64,000 nucleotides of DNA from Galeruca laticollis (Eukaryota > Arthropoda > Insecta > Coleoptera > Chrysomelidae): the NCBI GenBank assembly GCA_963921935.1, contig OY998175.1, positions 213,234,655 through 213,298,654 of the forward strand, read 5' to 3'. The translations under genes and the position numbers were made by a program. Below, in pieces: positions 11,200 to 22,149 of the stretch (the stretch's first letter is position 1; each line of letters begins with the position of its first letter). Under the pieces are notes generated by a model that saw only the letters and a list, made by a program, of their open reading frames with translations, had not been told where the DNA came from and made no database searches.

Positions 11200-11286
11200 A
11201 ACATTTAATGGCATTATACTTACATCTGCCTCTGTATCAATTTTTATTTTAAAATTTTCATTCTTGATCTTTATTACTTCGTCCCA
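11200..11286 (-). pseudogene. Gypsy aspartic protease core
   Basis: Minus-strand reading gives IKIKNENFKIKIDTEADVSI. The flanking hydrophobic pattern and DT.ADVSIMP match the retropepsin active site, but the glycine of DTGA is replaced by glutamate (DTEA). In functional enzymes that glycine lies in the catalytic loop. The position between the zinc-knuckle region and the reverse transcriptase supports the call. Confidence 0.75.
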
Positions 11287-11339
11287 GATACCTTGTGCAT
11301 TTGTTCAACATTTGTCAACATTTTTTAAATTTTTTACTT

Positions 11340-11455
11340 AACTTGAAATAGCAAAGTGATTCATGAGACCACATTTTTTACATTTTGCCTCACATGTCTG
11401 ACATTCCCTAGGACCGTGTTTTTGTTGGTGGTGCCTACATTTAAATTTTTCTGAT
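11340..11455 (-). pseudogene. Gypsy gag/pol Cys-His knuckle region
   Basis: Minus strand reads FKCRHHQQKHGPRECQ, then CEAKCKKCGLMNHFA. This matches the paired zinc knuckles of insect Gypsy elements with the characteristic CGxxNHFA ending. It lies just upstream of the protease motif in element order. It would bind genomic RNA. Confidence 0.7.
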
Positions 11456-12024
11456 ACTTTTTGTGAAGGATAGATATTAATAATAATAAGAGGCTACACT
11501 TTCACAAGTTATGATTTAATAACAAAGCAGGACACTGATACTGAAAAGGAAGGTCACTTCCATGTAGCTGTTGCTCTTTGTTGAAATAGAGTAATCAGTG
11601 ACCTATTTAGGTTCATGAAAAACTGCCTTTAGCATATTGTACTTAAGTTGGCTAGTTTGTAAGAGTTTAAAAAGGAGAACAAGAAGAAATGTTTGATTAT
11701 TGTTTTTTTAAGTAAAAAATATAGTATGACCACATTGTTGCTTTTAAGTTAAGTGTCGATTGGTATTTGATATGGAATAAAAAGATTGTTAAAGTAAAAA
11801 GCTTCTAATATTATAAAACTAAAAAACAACACTCTTCTGTCTATGTTCTATTTCTGTATCGCCGTTTATCTTCCTAGTAGGTATATGCAATACATTACAA
11901 TAACTAACCTTGAACTGTGTTCATTTCACCATTTTCTGCTTGGAACTGAAGATTTTGATACTAACTTTGTTCATTTGTAATGCAGAAAGTGTATGCCTTC
12001 TTTAAAGAGTTAGTTTTTCAATTC

Positions 12025-12505
12025 TCAGAAGTGCCTCTCTTGTAGTATGGTCCTAATGCCCATAAATATATTCTCTTTTAAGGCTTTGTCTTCATGAGAG
12101 TCTGCTTGTTCTACTAAATTAAAATTGCACGTCTTTACCAGATTTTTAAGGCACGTGTAGAAAGATTTGAAAAATTCACCCTCTTGCTGTACCCTTCTCC
12201 AGAAATTGTGTCTTTCATGACATTCATTTGATCTGTGGTTTACGTAAATTTCAATTGTTTGTAGTAAGTGATCATACTTTCCCTCTTGTTTAGTTGGTAT
12301 TGTAATTATTTTGGTAGCTTCTGTTCCTATTAGGTTTTGTAAAACTGATATTGTTACCAAGTCGCTAGATTTATGTTGACCTGTTGCGATCATGTAATCT
12401 TGAAAGGCTGTTTTCGAATGTACCCATTCTGCTGCCACATTTTTACTTTGCAGATCAAAATCATCCGGGATTTTTACCTGTCCTGGTTCTAGTACACTTA
12501 CTAAC
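12025..12505 (-). pseudogene. Gypsy gag (capsid-like) ORF
   Basis: A 137-residue open stretch (12438-12025), extended upstream without a start codon to about 12500 (VLEPGQVKIPDDFDLQ). Typical insect Gypsy gag blocks are present: AFQDYMIATGQHKSSD, SVLQNLIGTEATKI, YVNHRSNECHERHNFWRRVQ, GEFFKSFYTCLKNLVKTCNF. This is the retrotransposon gag capsid region. The upstream ATG appears lost. Coding quality is better here than in pol, but the element as a whole is defective. Confidence 0.82.
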
Positions 12506-12769
12506 GTTTCTGGTCGTTTGCAATTTATAATTATTATATATTTAACTGTGCCATGTTTAATACTTATCTATATTTATCGGGAACCAGTAACATATATGTT
12601 ATATAGTTTAATATTTTATTATTAAACCAAATATTCCATCAACTTTAAACATTATTTGAACAGATAGATTATTACTGACAGTATTACATTTGACGTTTCA
12701 ATAAACTCACTTGATCTGTGCATTTATCACTGAACATCTTACCCTCTAAAAGTATCTGTATTTATAGCA

Positions 12770-13020
12770 TATCCATTAAGTTGGTCTTGTCAACACAGCG
12801 AATTTGATGCTAATTTGTTGCGGTAAAATGAATTTTGTTGCCCAAACTATTTTGGAACAATAAGGACAATGCCCCATTAACATCAAGCTTTCATTGTCAT
12901 ATTGTTTACCAGGAAAAAGCGAGGGGAAAGTTAACCTGAATTTGTTGCTTACAGTTACAGCAGAAAATAATAGAATGGAGTCAAAAATGATAATTTTTTA
13001 GAATTGGTGGGAATTCAAAA
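12770..13020 (+). repeat. Left copy of a ~250-bp inverted dispersed repeat
   Basis: This segment reappears in inverted orientation at 16436-16720. Shared landmarks include TTGTCAACACAGC / TTGTCAACCCAGC, ATGCTAATTTGTTG, AATAAGGACAATG, CATATTGTTTACC and ATGGAGTCAAAAAT..TGGTGGGAATTC. It lies just upstream of the Gypsy gag on the minus strand, so it may be the leader of that element. Its partner would then be the leader of another copy in the opposite orientation. Similarity is moderate, with indels. Confidence 0.75.
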
Positions 13021-13250
13021 TAAACATTTCGAATTGAATGCCGCATATACCACGAACACAAACATATTTTGAATCGAGGATTGAAGAATAATTGTGAAAA
13101 CAGCTGTCAGAATTGACAAATTGATTTATTGCTGAGATAGGGATCGAGACTGAACTAGAGGCAGCACTTCTGTCGAAAGTAGAGCGCTCTGGTGTTAAAT
13201 AAGAAAAACATCGTGATGTAAACATTGTAATAAACAACCTAGAAAATGCT
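12998..13250 (-). other. Possible LTR or leader of the upstream Gypsy element
   Basis: The minus strand has a compact block, with GAGCGCTCT, a polyadenylation-like AATAAATC and a GGTATATGCGGC stretch, that looks like the R-U5 part of an insect LTR. Neither LTR terminus nor a primer-binding site could be fixed, and no second copy is present. An open 79-codon frame here has no recognised homology. Confidence 0.3.
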
Positions 13251-13259
13251 AAAAATGAA

Positions 13260-14035
13260 TAGATCTTTTTATTTTCTTTGCCAGGAAAAATTCTTGGTAT
13301 GTAAGATGGATGTAGGGGATTATCTGATTTTTGATTATTGACAAAATGAGCACTGCAAATTCTAGTATTTTTATTTGGTTCCCAATCCTCCTGATGTTTT
13401 CTGAAATGTAATTAAAAAATTTGAACTTGAATGTTTACTTTCTTTCTCTTAATAGTATTTAATTATTTGAACTTATTATATAATATTAAAGTCAGCAAAC
13501 ACATAACTAGTTCTTTATTTTATATAATCAATTAAATCGTACAGAAAACATTTTATTCTCTCGACAATAATCTTATTTATGTAAAAAAACATTTAGAACT
13601 TTTCTAATAGCTGCCAATTGTAGTATCATACTGATTATACACAAAATAATAGTTAATAAAATGTTTTAATTAGAACATTTTAATTACATATGGGTTTTTA
13701 CTGCATTTATCCATTTTTAACGTTTTAAGGTTATCCACGCAGTGTTCAATGGACTTTCGGGGAAACTATAAAATTCCAACTGCCTGGTATTTTTATACCC
13801 GCATATTTGAACAGCCATAAATACAGAAAGATACTTTTGATGACGACATCACAAACATTTAATATCTGTTTTAAAAAATGAACATTTAAAAACGCTGATT
13901 ATACAAAACTACTAATACCACTAATAGTGTTTACATCACATTGTTTGTGTTTTTTCACGGCAGATGGCATAAACGTCATCTTTCTCTGTCCCTATATAAT
14001 AATAAGATTGGTTTCAAAACGTCCGGCGACGTTGT
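13260..14035. other. No gene seen
   Basis: AT-rich sequence without recognisable coding, repeat or regulatory structure. Confidence 0.5.
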
Positions 14036-14039
14036 CTGA

Positions 14040-16080
14040 TACCTACCTAACTTCCACTCGTTTCTATTGTTCCATTGGCCCTCTTTTAGGTCTCTAGCAC
14101 TCATAGCTTTAGTTACTCCTTCTTTTCATGATTTCCTAGGTATTCCTCTCTTCCTACGGTTTGGTGGCACCCACTGCATTGCCAGCTTTGGCAGTCTTTT
14201 TTCGTTCATTCTCTGTATGTCCCACCATATAAGTTGCTTTTTCCCAATATCTGTTGTTAATGAGCCATCCACTCACATATGTTGTCTGACGTCATCGTTT
14301 CGGACTCTGTCTCTTCTGGATATTCTAAGAGATCGTATGAAGACATCCATCTCGGTCGCCTCAAGTTTTTTTCTATTGTTTTCTGTAATTCTCTGTCTGC
14401 GCCATAGGTTAGATTACTTTTGACAAAGGTTTCGTAGATATTGTATTTCCGTTATTTTCCAATATCAGAACTCCACCATATCCCATTTAAGCAGCCTATT
14501 GTTCGTCTGGCTTGTGCTATTTGTTTTTTGATTTTTCTGTCGTATTTTCCTGTTGTATCAAATTCAACTCCTAAGTATGTGTATTCGCTGTGTGGTCCTA
14601 TTTCTTCCGTTTCTAGTTTGATATTTTCTGGTTCAGCTCTTATTGGAAGGTATTTTGTTTTCTGAGCTTATTTCCAGACCCCATTTCCTATACTCTTCAT
14701 TTAGTTTTCTCCTCATATATTCAAGATCTTCTTTGTCATTCGCTATGGTGACCTGGTCACAGATCGATACCCATTTCACTGCATTTTTTCTTCCATTGAT
14801 TTAACACTCTTGCTATATAGATTTTAAAAATTGTGGGCGAGATACAACATCCTTGGCGCAGATCTTTATTTACCGAAAATTTTTTTGATATAGTATTACC
14901 AATTTTGATTCTTGATGTTTATCCTTCATAAAGATTCTTAAGTGCTTTTATAAGTTTGTGACTGATGTTGTTTCTTGTAGCATCTTCCAAAGCATTTTTA
15001 TGGGAACTGTATCATATGCCTTCCGCAGATACACAAACAAAAGGTGAGTTTCCATATTAGTATTTGATCTTTTTTCAATAATTTGTTTCAAGCAAAAGAC
15101 ATCTGTACAAGATCTTCCCGCTCGAAAGCCTGATTGCTCTTCTTCCTGTTCTCTATATTCAAGTTCAATTAGGTCTCGCAGAACTCTTCCATAAAGCCGA
15201 CTAAGAGTACTTGTCACTGATATGCCTCTATAGTTCGAGCAGTCTAGTTTGTTACCTTTTTTATGGATTGAAGTTATATGGGCCACCTTCCACTCTTCTG
15301 GCACCGGAGTGCCTATTAGATACTGGTTTATACACCAGGTAAGTATATCGAAAAGTTTATCTGACCCGTTCTTAATCAATTCTGCGGGAATGCCCTCCGG
15401 GCCCGCAGCACGTCAATTTTTGAGTTGTTTTACTGTTTTCTAATTGTGTTCCCTGTGACGTTAATTTTTTCACCCTCAATTAATATTTCTGCTGGTGAGA
15501 TTGCAAGGTATTCATCTCTATCTTCTGTCAGCAATTGTCCATAGTGATCGATCCACTTTTTTGTTGGTATAAGTTGAAGTTTCGCACAGTTCTTGTCATT
15601 CGATCTACTATTTTTTATGAACTTCCATGATTCAAAGCATTTTTTACCACCGAGACGCATATTAATTTCCTGACATTTTTTGTCCCACATTTCTCTCTTT
15701 GCATTAGCTACAGTTCGTCTTTTAATTATTTTTATTTCTAGATATTGATCTCCATCTTCTTGTGAGTGAGTGTTAGTTCATTTTTGATACCATTGTTTTT
15801 TATGGGTAGTTAGCTCTTCTATATCTCTGTTCCACCATATTTTTCTACTAAGGGTTCTAGTTTTAATACCAATTGCTTCTTCCGCGGCCTCTGTGATATT
15901 ATTCACAATGTTCTGATAGACTTCTTCCACAGATTTCTGGTTTAACTCTAACACATCAAAGAGTTTCTCATTTAACCTGTTGTGATACAGTTGTTGTGTT
16001 GCCGAGAACAAACAGCAAATATTTATAGATACAGCTCTGTCAATGTCAGTAGTGCAATTACTGAGCATTGTCATGGTTAT
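14040..16080 (-). pseudogene. RTE-type LINE ORF2, reverse transcriptase half, degenerate
   Basis: Minus-strand blocks in order. The linker to the reverse transcriptase is at 16074-15430. At 15379-14948 come VPEEWKVAHITSIHKKG, NYRGISVTSTLSRLYGRVL, EQSGFRAGRSC and VYLRKAYDTVP. Near 14760-14690, DQVTIANDKEDLEYMRRKLN follows the catalytic box, which has lost the FADD reading. The C-terminus at 14430-14050 shows YGAETWRITENNR, ISRRDRVRN and RRKRGIPRKSWKEGV. This is the standard RTE/BovB order, and the family matches the endonuclease remnant at 1-870. Multiple frameshifts are present. It may be an independent insertion or the displaced second half of the first one. Confidence 0.85.
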
Positions 16081-16435
16081 AGTTATATTAAGCTATCAAA
16101 CTAACTATTGTCGGAACTCACAAATTAATTTGTTGCTGCCAACAAACAGCAAATATTTGAAATTAAATTCACCTAGTTACCATAAGTTTGAAATACTCAA
16201 TTATAATTACTAAATTCTGAATCACCCAGTATATAGTTTACATGAAGAGGTTAACTTATTGAAAAAATAAATAAATAAAACTGAGTACACAATGGTCTTA
16301 GTCTGTTGATATGAAAAGACAAAAAAAGAATTACAGAAAATCGAGAAGTAATTAGCAGTAAATAATCAGCTACAAAATATAGAAGTTAATAAGAGTGCTA
16401 AGTTCGAAGTATTAGCAACATTCAAATCAGAATGG

Positions 16436-16720
16436 CTATTCTGAATTCCCACCATTTCTAAAAATTTATAATTTTTGACTTCATTCTATTATTGTCCGCT
16501 TTAACTGTTAACAACAAATTAGAACAAATTCAGGTTAGTTCCCCCCCCCCATTTTTTCCTGTAAACAATATGACTAGGCCAGCTTGATGTTAAGCTGACA
16601 TTGTCCTTATTTTTTCCAAAACGGTTTCAGCAACAAAATTTATTTTATCACAACAAATTAGCATAAAAAAAGCGTCAAATTCCTACCTACTTTAGATTTG
16701 ATTCTGCTGGGTTGACAAGG
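16436..16720 (-). repeat. Right copy of the ~250-bp inverted dispersed repeat
   Basis: Inverted partner of 12770-13020 (see there). It includes a C-run at about 16540-16550 where the partner has a G-rich AAAGCGAGGGGAAAG. Together the two copies bracket the RTE remnant and 3.4 kb of sequence. Confidence 0.75.
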
Positions 16721-17039
16721 ATAGTTTGATGAACGTATTTATAGTAATCCAGAAAACATTGGTATAGCACATAAAATCGTTCTATTAAGCATTCATTGAT
16801 TAAAAAATCGTCTAGTGATATTACCATCATTTGGAGTACCAAAACAATACTTCCATTTCTTATATTATTACTTTTCCGCCAGCCCTATCTTCGATGCAAG
16901 AAAAGTATTGGTTTACCCCAAAAAAGTTGGAATTTTGAAAAAAATTTTGAGTTATTTTTACGTTTTCCATCAAGAATAACACGAAAAAATGGTTTTTAGA
17001 AAAAAAATCCTGTATGTCGTCGTCGGCCACTTTTCGTTA

Positions 17040-17712
17040 CATGTCTTGTTAGCACGATACAGTCTCCAAAGTGCAACACGTCACCAATTTTATGGTTGAA
17101 TATTGTTCAGGACATATCACAAATGAACCCTATTAATTTTCAGCTTACCAGAGCCAGTACAACGAGTGCTATGGTACTTGAAGTACAAAATTTTGTAATT
17201 TTTTGAGAAATTTCAGTTACTTAGCACGATACAGCCTCTGGAGTGCAACAAGTCACCAATTTTATGATTGAATATTATTCAGGACAACTCACATATGAAC
17301 TCCATTGAGTTTCAGCTCACCAGGGCCTGTACAACAGGTGCCATAGTACTTTAAGTACGTCATTTTTGGAGAAATTTTAGTTTGTTAGCAGCCTCGGGCG
17401 TATATACAAGTGACCAATTACTCGTATATGATTGAATATTGTTCAGGCCGTCTTATAGATTAACTTTATTAATATTTAACCCTCCAGAGCTAGTACAATG
17501 GTTGGTATGGTACCTGAAGGGCCACTTTTTGGAGAAATTTCGGGTTGGTAGCATGGTACAGCCTCCGGAGTGTATACAAGGTGTCTTTCAGATGTATCCT
17601 ATTGATTTTCAGCTGACTATAGCGAGTACAGCGGCTCATATAAATCCAGATATACTACATTTTTGGTTATTTTGGAAGAAATTTCAGTTTGCTAGCACAA
17701 TACATTTGACTG
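17040..17712 (+). repeat. ~165-bp tandem satellite, four diverged copies
   Basis: Four head-to-tail units start near 17047, 17221, 17384 and 17548. Each has TAGCACGATACAGCCTCCGG-like sequence, then AAGTCACCAATTTTATG, GAATATTGTTCAGGAC, a TTTTCAGCT..CCAG segment and a GGAGAAATTTCAGTTT end. The units differ by substitutions and small indels, so this is an old, short array. No coding function is visible. Confidence 0.85.
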
Positions 17713-18444
17713 AGTTCTTACGAATACATTAAATAAAAGCCTTATAAATACTGTGCAATGCCGATGTGCAATCAGAATACCTCAAAAACTTTTCTTCATA
17801 ACCATTCCAAAAAGTGTACAAATAAGGAGGAAGATTTGCTCATCAATCCAAAATATCATCTTCTTGTTTCCTTTCTACATGTTATTTACTTGTTTAGTTT
17901 AAAAAGCCAGGAATCATTTATTTATTTATTCAAACTAAACTACCATATTTAGTATTCTATACATTTTCAATTAAATCATTTATTTGTTATATTCTTATTT
18001 TTAAGAACACTACATATTTTAGATTAGATACAGGGTGTCTAATTGAAACTTTCTTATTATAGAATCCTTTAATAAAAAAAATCCTTTTCGTTTAATTACA
18101 TCATCGCAACACCAATATTCTGGAAGATTGACGAAATATTGTAAATATGAGTTGTTGTATACAAAACCGTGAGCGGATTGAATGTCAATAAAGAGATACA
18201 AAGAGTTTGTTTCTAGGAGGAACGAAGAATTCATCTCCAGTTAGTTCTTTTATAAGAAAATTCTTCTTTTCCGCAACATTAGTATTATATTCATTTCATT
18301 AAATTCTTCAGTGGTTTCGATATTTCCAGATGCATTTTCAATAAAGTAGTGAATTTATTTCATGTACTTCCATTGTATTCTTAAAAAATGCGGCTGTGTA
18401 GTCGTGAAATCTAGATACATTAATAATGTCTTGGATACTTTTTC
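17713..18444. other. No gene seen
   Basis: AT-rich. Two short open frames are present (17758-17952 forward, 18234-18019 reverse), with no recognisable motif and the composition expected of chance. Confidence 0.5.
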
Positions 18445-19146
18445 ATATCGATGGTTTAGCGCACACATGTGTTAAGTAACATTTTGCTAATATTTCACAA
18501 TTTAAGTTTAAAGGTTTGAAGCTATGGCTATATGTTATTTTACATGAGCTGCATCTACCAACCCCTTTCAACACTTCTTCGTTGTTTCTGATTACAAAAT
18601 GAGGCAAAATAAGAACGTATTACATGTTATTTTATTAGCAGTTTAATTACAAATTTATTAATTACAGCGCTTAACACATTTAGAATTGAATCCAGTGCAT
18701 TTACCTCATTTGTGTAACGACTTGTAATTAATTACTTTTTATTTCTAACCTAAAAATAAATCAAAAGCATCTTTGAAACAAAAGAAGGTTATTGTCTGCA
18801 CATAAACAATACTTTCGTAATATTTTCTTAAATATAAATATCGAGATCATTCGTTTTCAGTGACTTCAAAATTTGACACATATCACAAATGTGTCAAGTG
18901 TAGACACTTAACACCAGTGTGCTTTTTAATGTGAAATACTAAATGTACATAGTGCGGTTGTCACGTTTGTGTTTTAATGCATACGTATTTATCACATTTG
19001 TACACAAAATAACTACGACTTTGACCTTGTCTTCACCTGCCACGTTTGTGCAAAATAAAACTAAATTATTTGTACTTATTATAAGCATTTCATACAGTTT
19101 GTCCCAAATTTGCACTTAACACATGTGTGCACTATACCATCGATAT
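18445..19146. mobile_element. MITE-like element with 33-bp terminal inverted repeats
   Basis: The left end (18445-18477) and right end (19114-19146) are inverted copies over 33 bp with a handful of mismatches: ATATCGATGGT, then CACACATGTGTTAAGT on the inner side. The 702-bp interior has no coding frame but repeats CACATTTGTG- and CTTAACAC-like words. If the element begins at TCGATGG, the flanking dinucleotide on both sides is TA, as in Tc1/mariner-derived MITEs. The palindromic context leaves this ambiguous. Confidence 0.7.
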
Positions 19147-19194
19147 TTTAACGTACATAACATAAATTTGCTATTCTAACCAAATATCCAATAT

Positions 19195-20340
19195 ATTCGC
19201 CTAAATCGGCAAGAATTTACATTTTTTTTCTGTGTTCGGTATCATTTTATTCTCTACAGAATTCATTACAGAATCCTCAAAGCTATTTTTACGATTGGGC
19301 TTGAGTTCCTTATTTAAATCCACATTTTCCATCATTTTGTCCAAGTCTGTTTTGTTCACTATTATACTCGTTAAATTCATCCTCGTTGTTGTGAGTAAAA
19401 AATATAGAATCATCATTTGTTTCTCTATTAACAATTATTGTAAAACCTACTCAAATCTGTATCACAGTTTCTCAAATCTTGTTCGAATTTACTAAAATAT
19501 TTCTCTCAAAAATATTCTTCGACATACCATTGTTCGTTTTTACCAGCGGTATCATTGGAAATCTCTTCTTTCAGCCTGATCCTTACTTTAGGTTTTTTAT
19601 ATCATCTGGATTTTTATAATTTCTCCTGTAATTCGTAATTTTATCTTTAAAGTTAAACATGTTTGACACCAACTGTATTCATGGAACTTTTTGATGTTTT
19701 ACTTGAAAATGTTTCTTTTTAAGCTTTGAAAGACCCTGGCTACTACTCATTTTGATAGTCCATTTTTTTAATAATTAAGAGTCAGTTACTAGAATATCAG
19801 TTCAATTCCCCCTAATTAAAATTTTAATAAGAGTCGTTCCGCTTAGCAAAATTTTAATTTTCTTATTTCATTTCAAATGCTCCTAATAAAATTTTAACAA
19901 ATCATATTTTCTTCTTCAAACATTTGAACTCATTTTTTCATTCTAACATTTATACTTGTCTGAATATTTCTTTTCAATAATAGTTATTATTTATCTCTCA
20001 ATACTAATTTCATTACCATTTTCTAACAATTCTAATTTTAATTTTCTCTATGTACAATTCTACTCTAATTGAACTCAACAAATATCCTGTAATCTACACT
20101 ACTCCCACCCTACTTTAGAATATATTATTTAAATAAATTTATTTGGTCATAACATTTTCTACCCTTGTCATTCCTCACTTTCGCTTTTATATTTAAATAT
20201 GCTTTCTATATGGAAATTAACCATTACAGTAACTTTCCACAACAAATTTTTCTCCCAATAAAAATATTTTTTAAACAATAATATGAAATAGAATTAATTT
20301 CGTGAATGGTATTCTTGCAAATTGATTGTGAACATATATT
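19195..20340 (-). pseudogene. Possible gag/pol continuation of the second Gypsy element, undetermined
   Basis: On the minus strand, short hydrophilic stretches are seen. One is 77 residues at 19434-19201. Another frame holds KVRIRLKEEISNDTAG and QWYVEEYF. They lie downstream of the coiled-coil gag at 20.4-21.7 kb, in the same orientation, so they may be its C-terminal part. No protease, knuckle or reverse transcriptase motif was found. I do not recognise the protein. Confidence 0.3.
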
Positions 20341-20372
20341 TTTTTTAGTTCTTTAAATGCTTGATCATTTTC

Positions 20373-20590
20373 TTCCCTTATTACTTGATTTTTCCTTCAT
20401 TTTCTAAACTTATTTTTCTTCTCTTCCCTTACTACTCGATTTTCTCTTCATTTTCTCAACTTCTTTTTCTTCTCTTCCCTTAGTACTCGATTTTCCCTCC
20501 GTTTTCTAAATTTCTTTTTCTTCTCTTCCCTTAGTACTCGATTTTCCCTTCGTTTTCTAAATTTATTTTTCTTCTCTTCCCTTATTACTA
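20373..20590 (-). repeat. 51-bp (17-codon) tandem repeat inside gag coiled coil
   Basis: TTCCCTT anchors recur at 20373, 20424, 20475, 20526 and 20577, an exact 51-bp period. On the minus strand each unit encodes a charged helix of the form RENRVLREEKKKKFRK. Because 51 is a multiple of three, copy number can vary without shifting the frame, and the heptad-like pattern continues through each unit. Confidence 0.9.
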
Positions 20591-21748
20591 GATTCTCCAA
20601 TTCTCTTCTTAAAATTTCCTCTAGTTGTCTTATTTTATTTTCTGTCCTGAATTCTATCTCTTCTGTCCGTCTTGTATTTCTTTTCCCAATTTGTTATCCG
20701 TTGTTGCTTTTCATTTACATTTAGATTTACTCTTCTTAATATTTCTTGACTATTATTTTCAACTTTATGGATTTCATCTCTTAATTCTTCTTTTTGTTTA
20801 ACACATTTTGTCTTTTGTATTTTCATCGCCACTTTTCTTACATCCTTTCTGTGCCATTTGAACCTTTCTAAACAATTACTCCACATTTTTTCTTATATAC
20901 TGCTCATTTTTCTCACGACCCTTTTGCATAACCTTTTCTGTTGATCAACCTCATTACCCAATCTTTCACATTCTTTGCCTATTTCTAATTTTAAAATTTT
21001 CTAAAATTTCCTCATTCGCTTTCCCTTTTAATCTAATTTGCCCTGTTTCGTGCTCGGATTCTTTATATTTGTTTTGATACATGAGTATTAATCTCTCCCG
21101 GTGAATTCTCATCTATTTGTTTTCATAATTCATATACCATATACTTAAATTTTTCTCTATTTCAGTTCAGATTTTAATTCCATTTTCCTGGATTTCTATA
21201 TTCAAATTTTTATTTTGTTCCTTCATCTCTTCTTTCACCTTCGTAATCTTCTTTATAAATTCTTCATTCTCCTCCGTAAGTTTCTTGATTGCCTTTAAAC
21301 TTTCTGTTTTCACCTAGTCTATTTGATTTTCCAACTTATTCATGTTCCCATTCATATCTACATTCACCTTGTCCATCTTCCCATTCATGTTATTCATATC
21401 CTCCCCATTTTCTTCAAATTTCTTATTAATATCTACCCGCATACTAATCAAAAATTCCATTAACTGATCTTCTCTATTTACTCTTTCCTGTATCTCTGGT
21501 CTCCTATTCTCCTGTTCTTTTTCTGCTACATATCCCTCATTACCGGCAATTGTCTGTTCTTGTAGATATCCTGTCAAATTTTCCTCTGAATTTTGTCTCC
21601 CCTGCTCTAAATATTGAACCACAAAAACCCCTGATCCAAATCTCTGCCCTTCGTCCGCCTGTACTCCAGTATCTTCTACCTGTCTTTCCTGTCTCGCACT
21701 CGTTGCTGATAATTCTTTACCGTCCCTAAGAGTAATTCTATTTACCAT
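20373..21748 (-). pseudogene. Gypsy-like gag with long coiled coil
   Basis: The start codon is at 21748 (MVNRITLRDGKELSATSARQ), with 144 codons open to 21314. After that the same minus-strand charged-helix composition continues through several stops to about 20370. The N-terminal third is Gln/Glu-rich. The middle has repeated Met/Asn/Asp words (MNNMNGKMDKVNVDMNGNMN), and the remainder is Lys/Glu coiled coil including the 51-bp repeats. The upstream leader and LTR-like end at 21.75-22.1 kb support a Gypsy gag rather than a LINE ORF1. Several in-frame stops make it nonfunctional. Confidence 0.6.
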
Positions 21749-21764
21749 TTTAACTAAATTAGAT

Positions 21765-22100
21765 TTAACTCATTATTTTTGTATTAGAATGAATAATTTT
21801 TAACTTTATATTTGCCCCAACTAAATAAGCTACACGTTATTTTATCCAGTTAATTTTCTCTGCCCCTGTCTATTTTAGTTTATTTAAATTTATTTTGTCA
21901 AGCCCCACGTTGGTTGCGACAATTGTAATGGTTTTGATTTTTTTATAATGAACAATGAAATATTACAAGATTATTTTTTTAAATTAATCTATATATACTC
22001 TTATCACTCAGGGTATCAGTTATTCCAAACTCTTTATTCAAATTATTATTATCAAAACTTTTACAAAAATCTTTTACTACATTATAGCCCGAAATAAACA
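21765..22100 (-). promoter_or_regulatory. Probable LTR 3' part, primer-binding region and leader
   Basis: Reading the minus strand toward gag, a TATA-like GAGTATATATAGATT near 21990 is followed about 60 bp later by CCATTACA, then TTGTCGCAACCAACGTGGGG near 21910-21930, then about 150 bp of leader to the gag start. A TATA box, a CA-ended U5 and a conserved GTCGCAACCAACGTGGGG motif right after it are what insect Gypsy elements show at the LTR/leader boundary. The LTR 5' end was not found. Confidence 0.5.
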
Positions 22101-22149
22101 GTACTGAACTTGTAATTATTTTATTGTTTTAAGAAATACATATTATTAA

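Larger units (their letters stand above)
10020..12505 (-). mobile_element. Gypsy LTR retrotransposon, internal gag-pol skeleton
   Basis: On the minus strand, in Gypsy order: gag (12500-12025), a Cys/His knuckle region (about 11455-11340), an aspartic protease motif (about 11286-11200) and the first half of the reverse transcriptase (10604-10027). RNase H and integrase are not found downstream, where an unrelated LINE tail begins. The 3' half is therefore deleted. The spacing from gag to reverse transcriptase is normal for Gypsy, but each coding block is broken. Confidence 0.82.

Noticed and set aside
14067..14423. 118-codon forward ORF with hydrophobic segments
   Set aside because: Antisense of the RTE reverse transcriptase C-terminus, which reads well on the minus strand.
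16796..16999. 67-codon forward ORF
   Set aside because: AT-rich chance frame with no motif, start context or homology.
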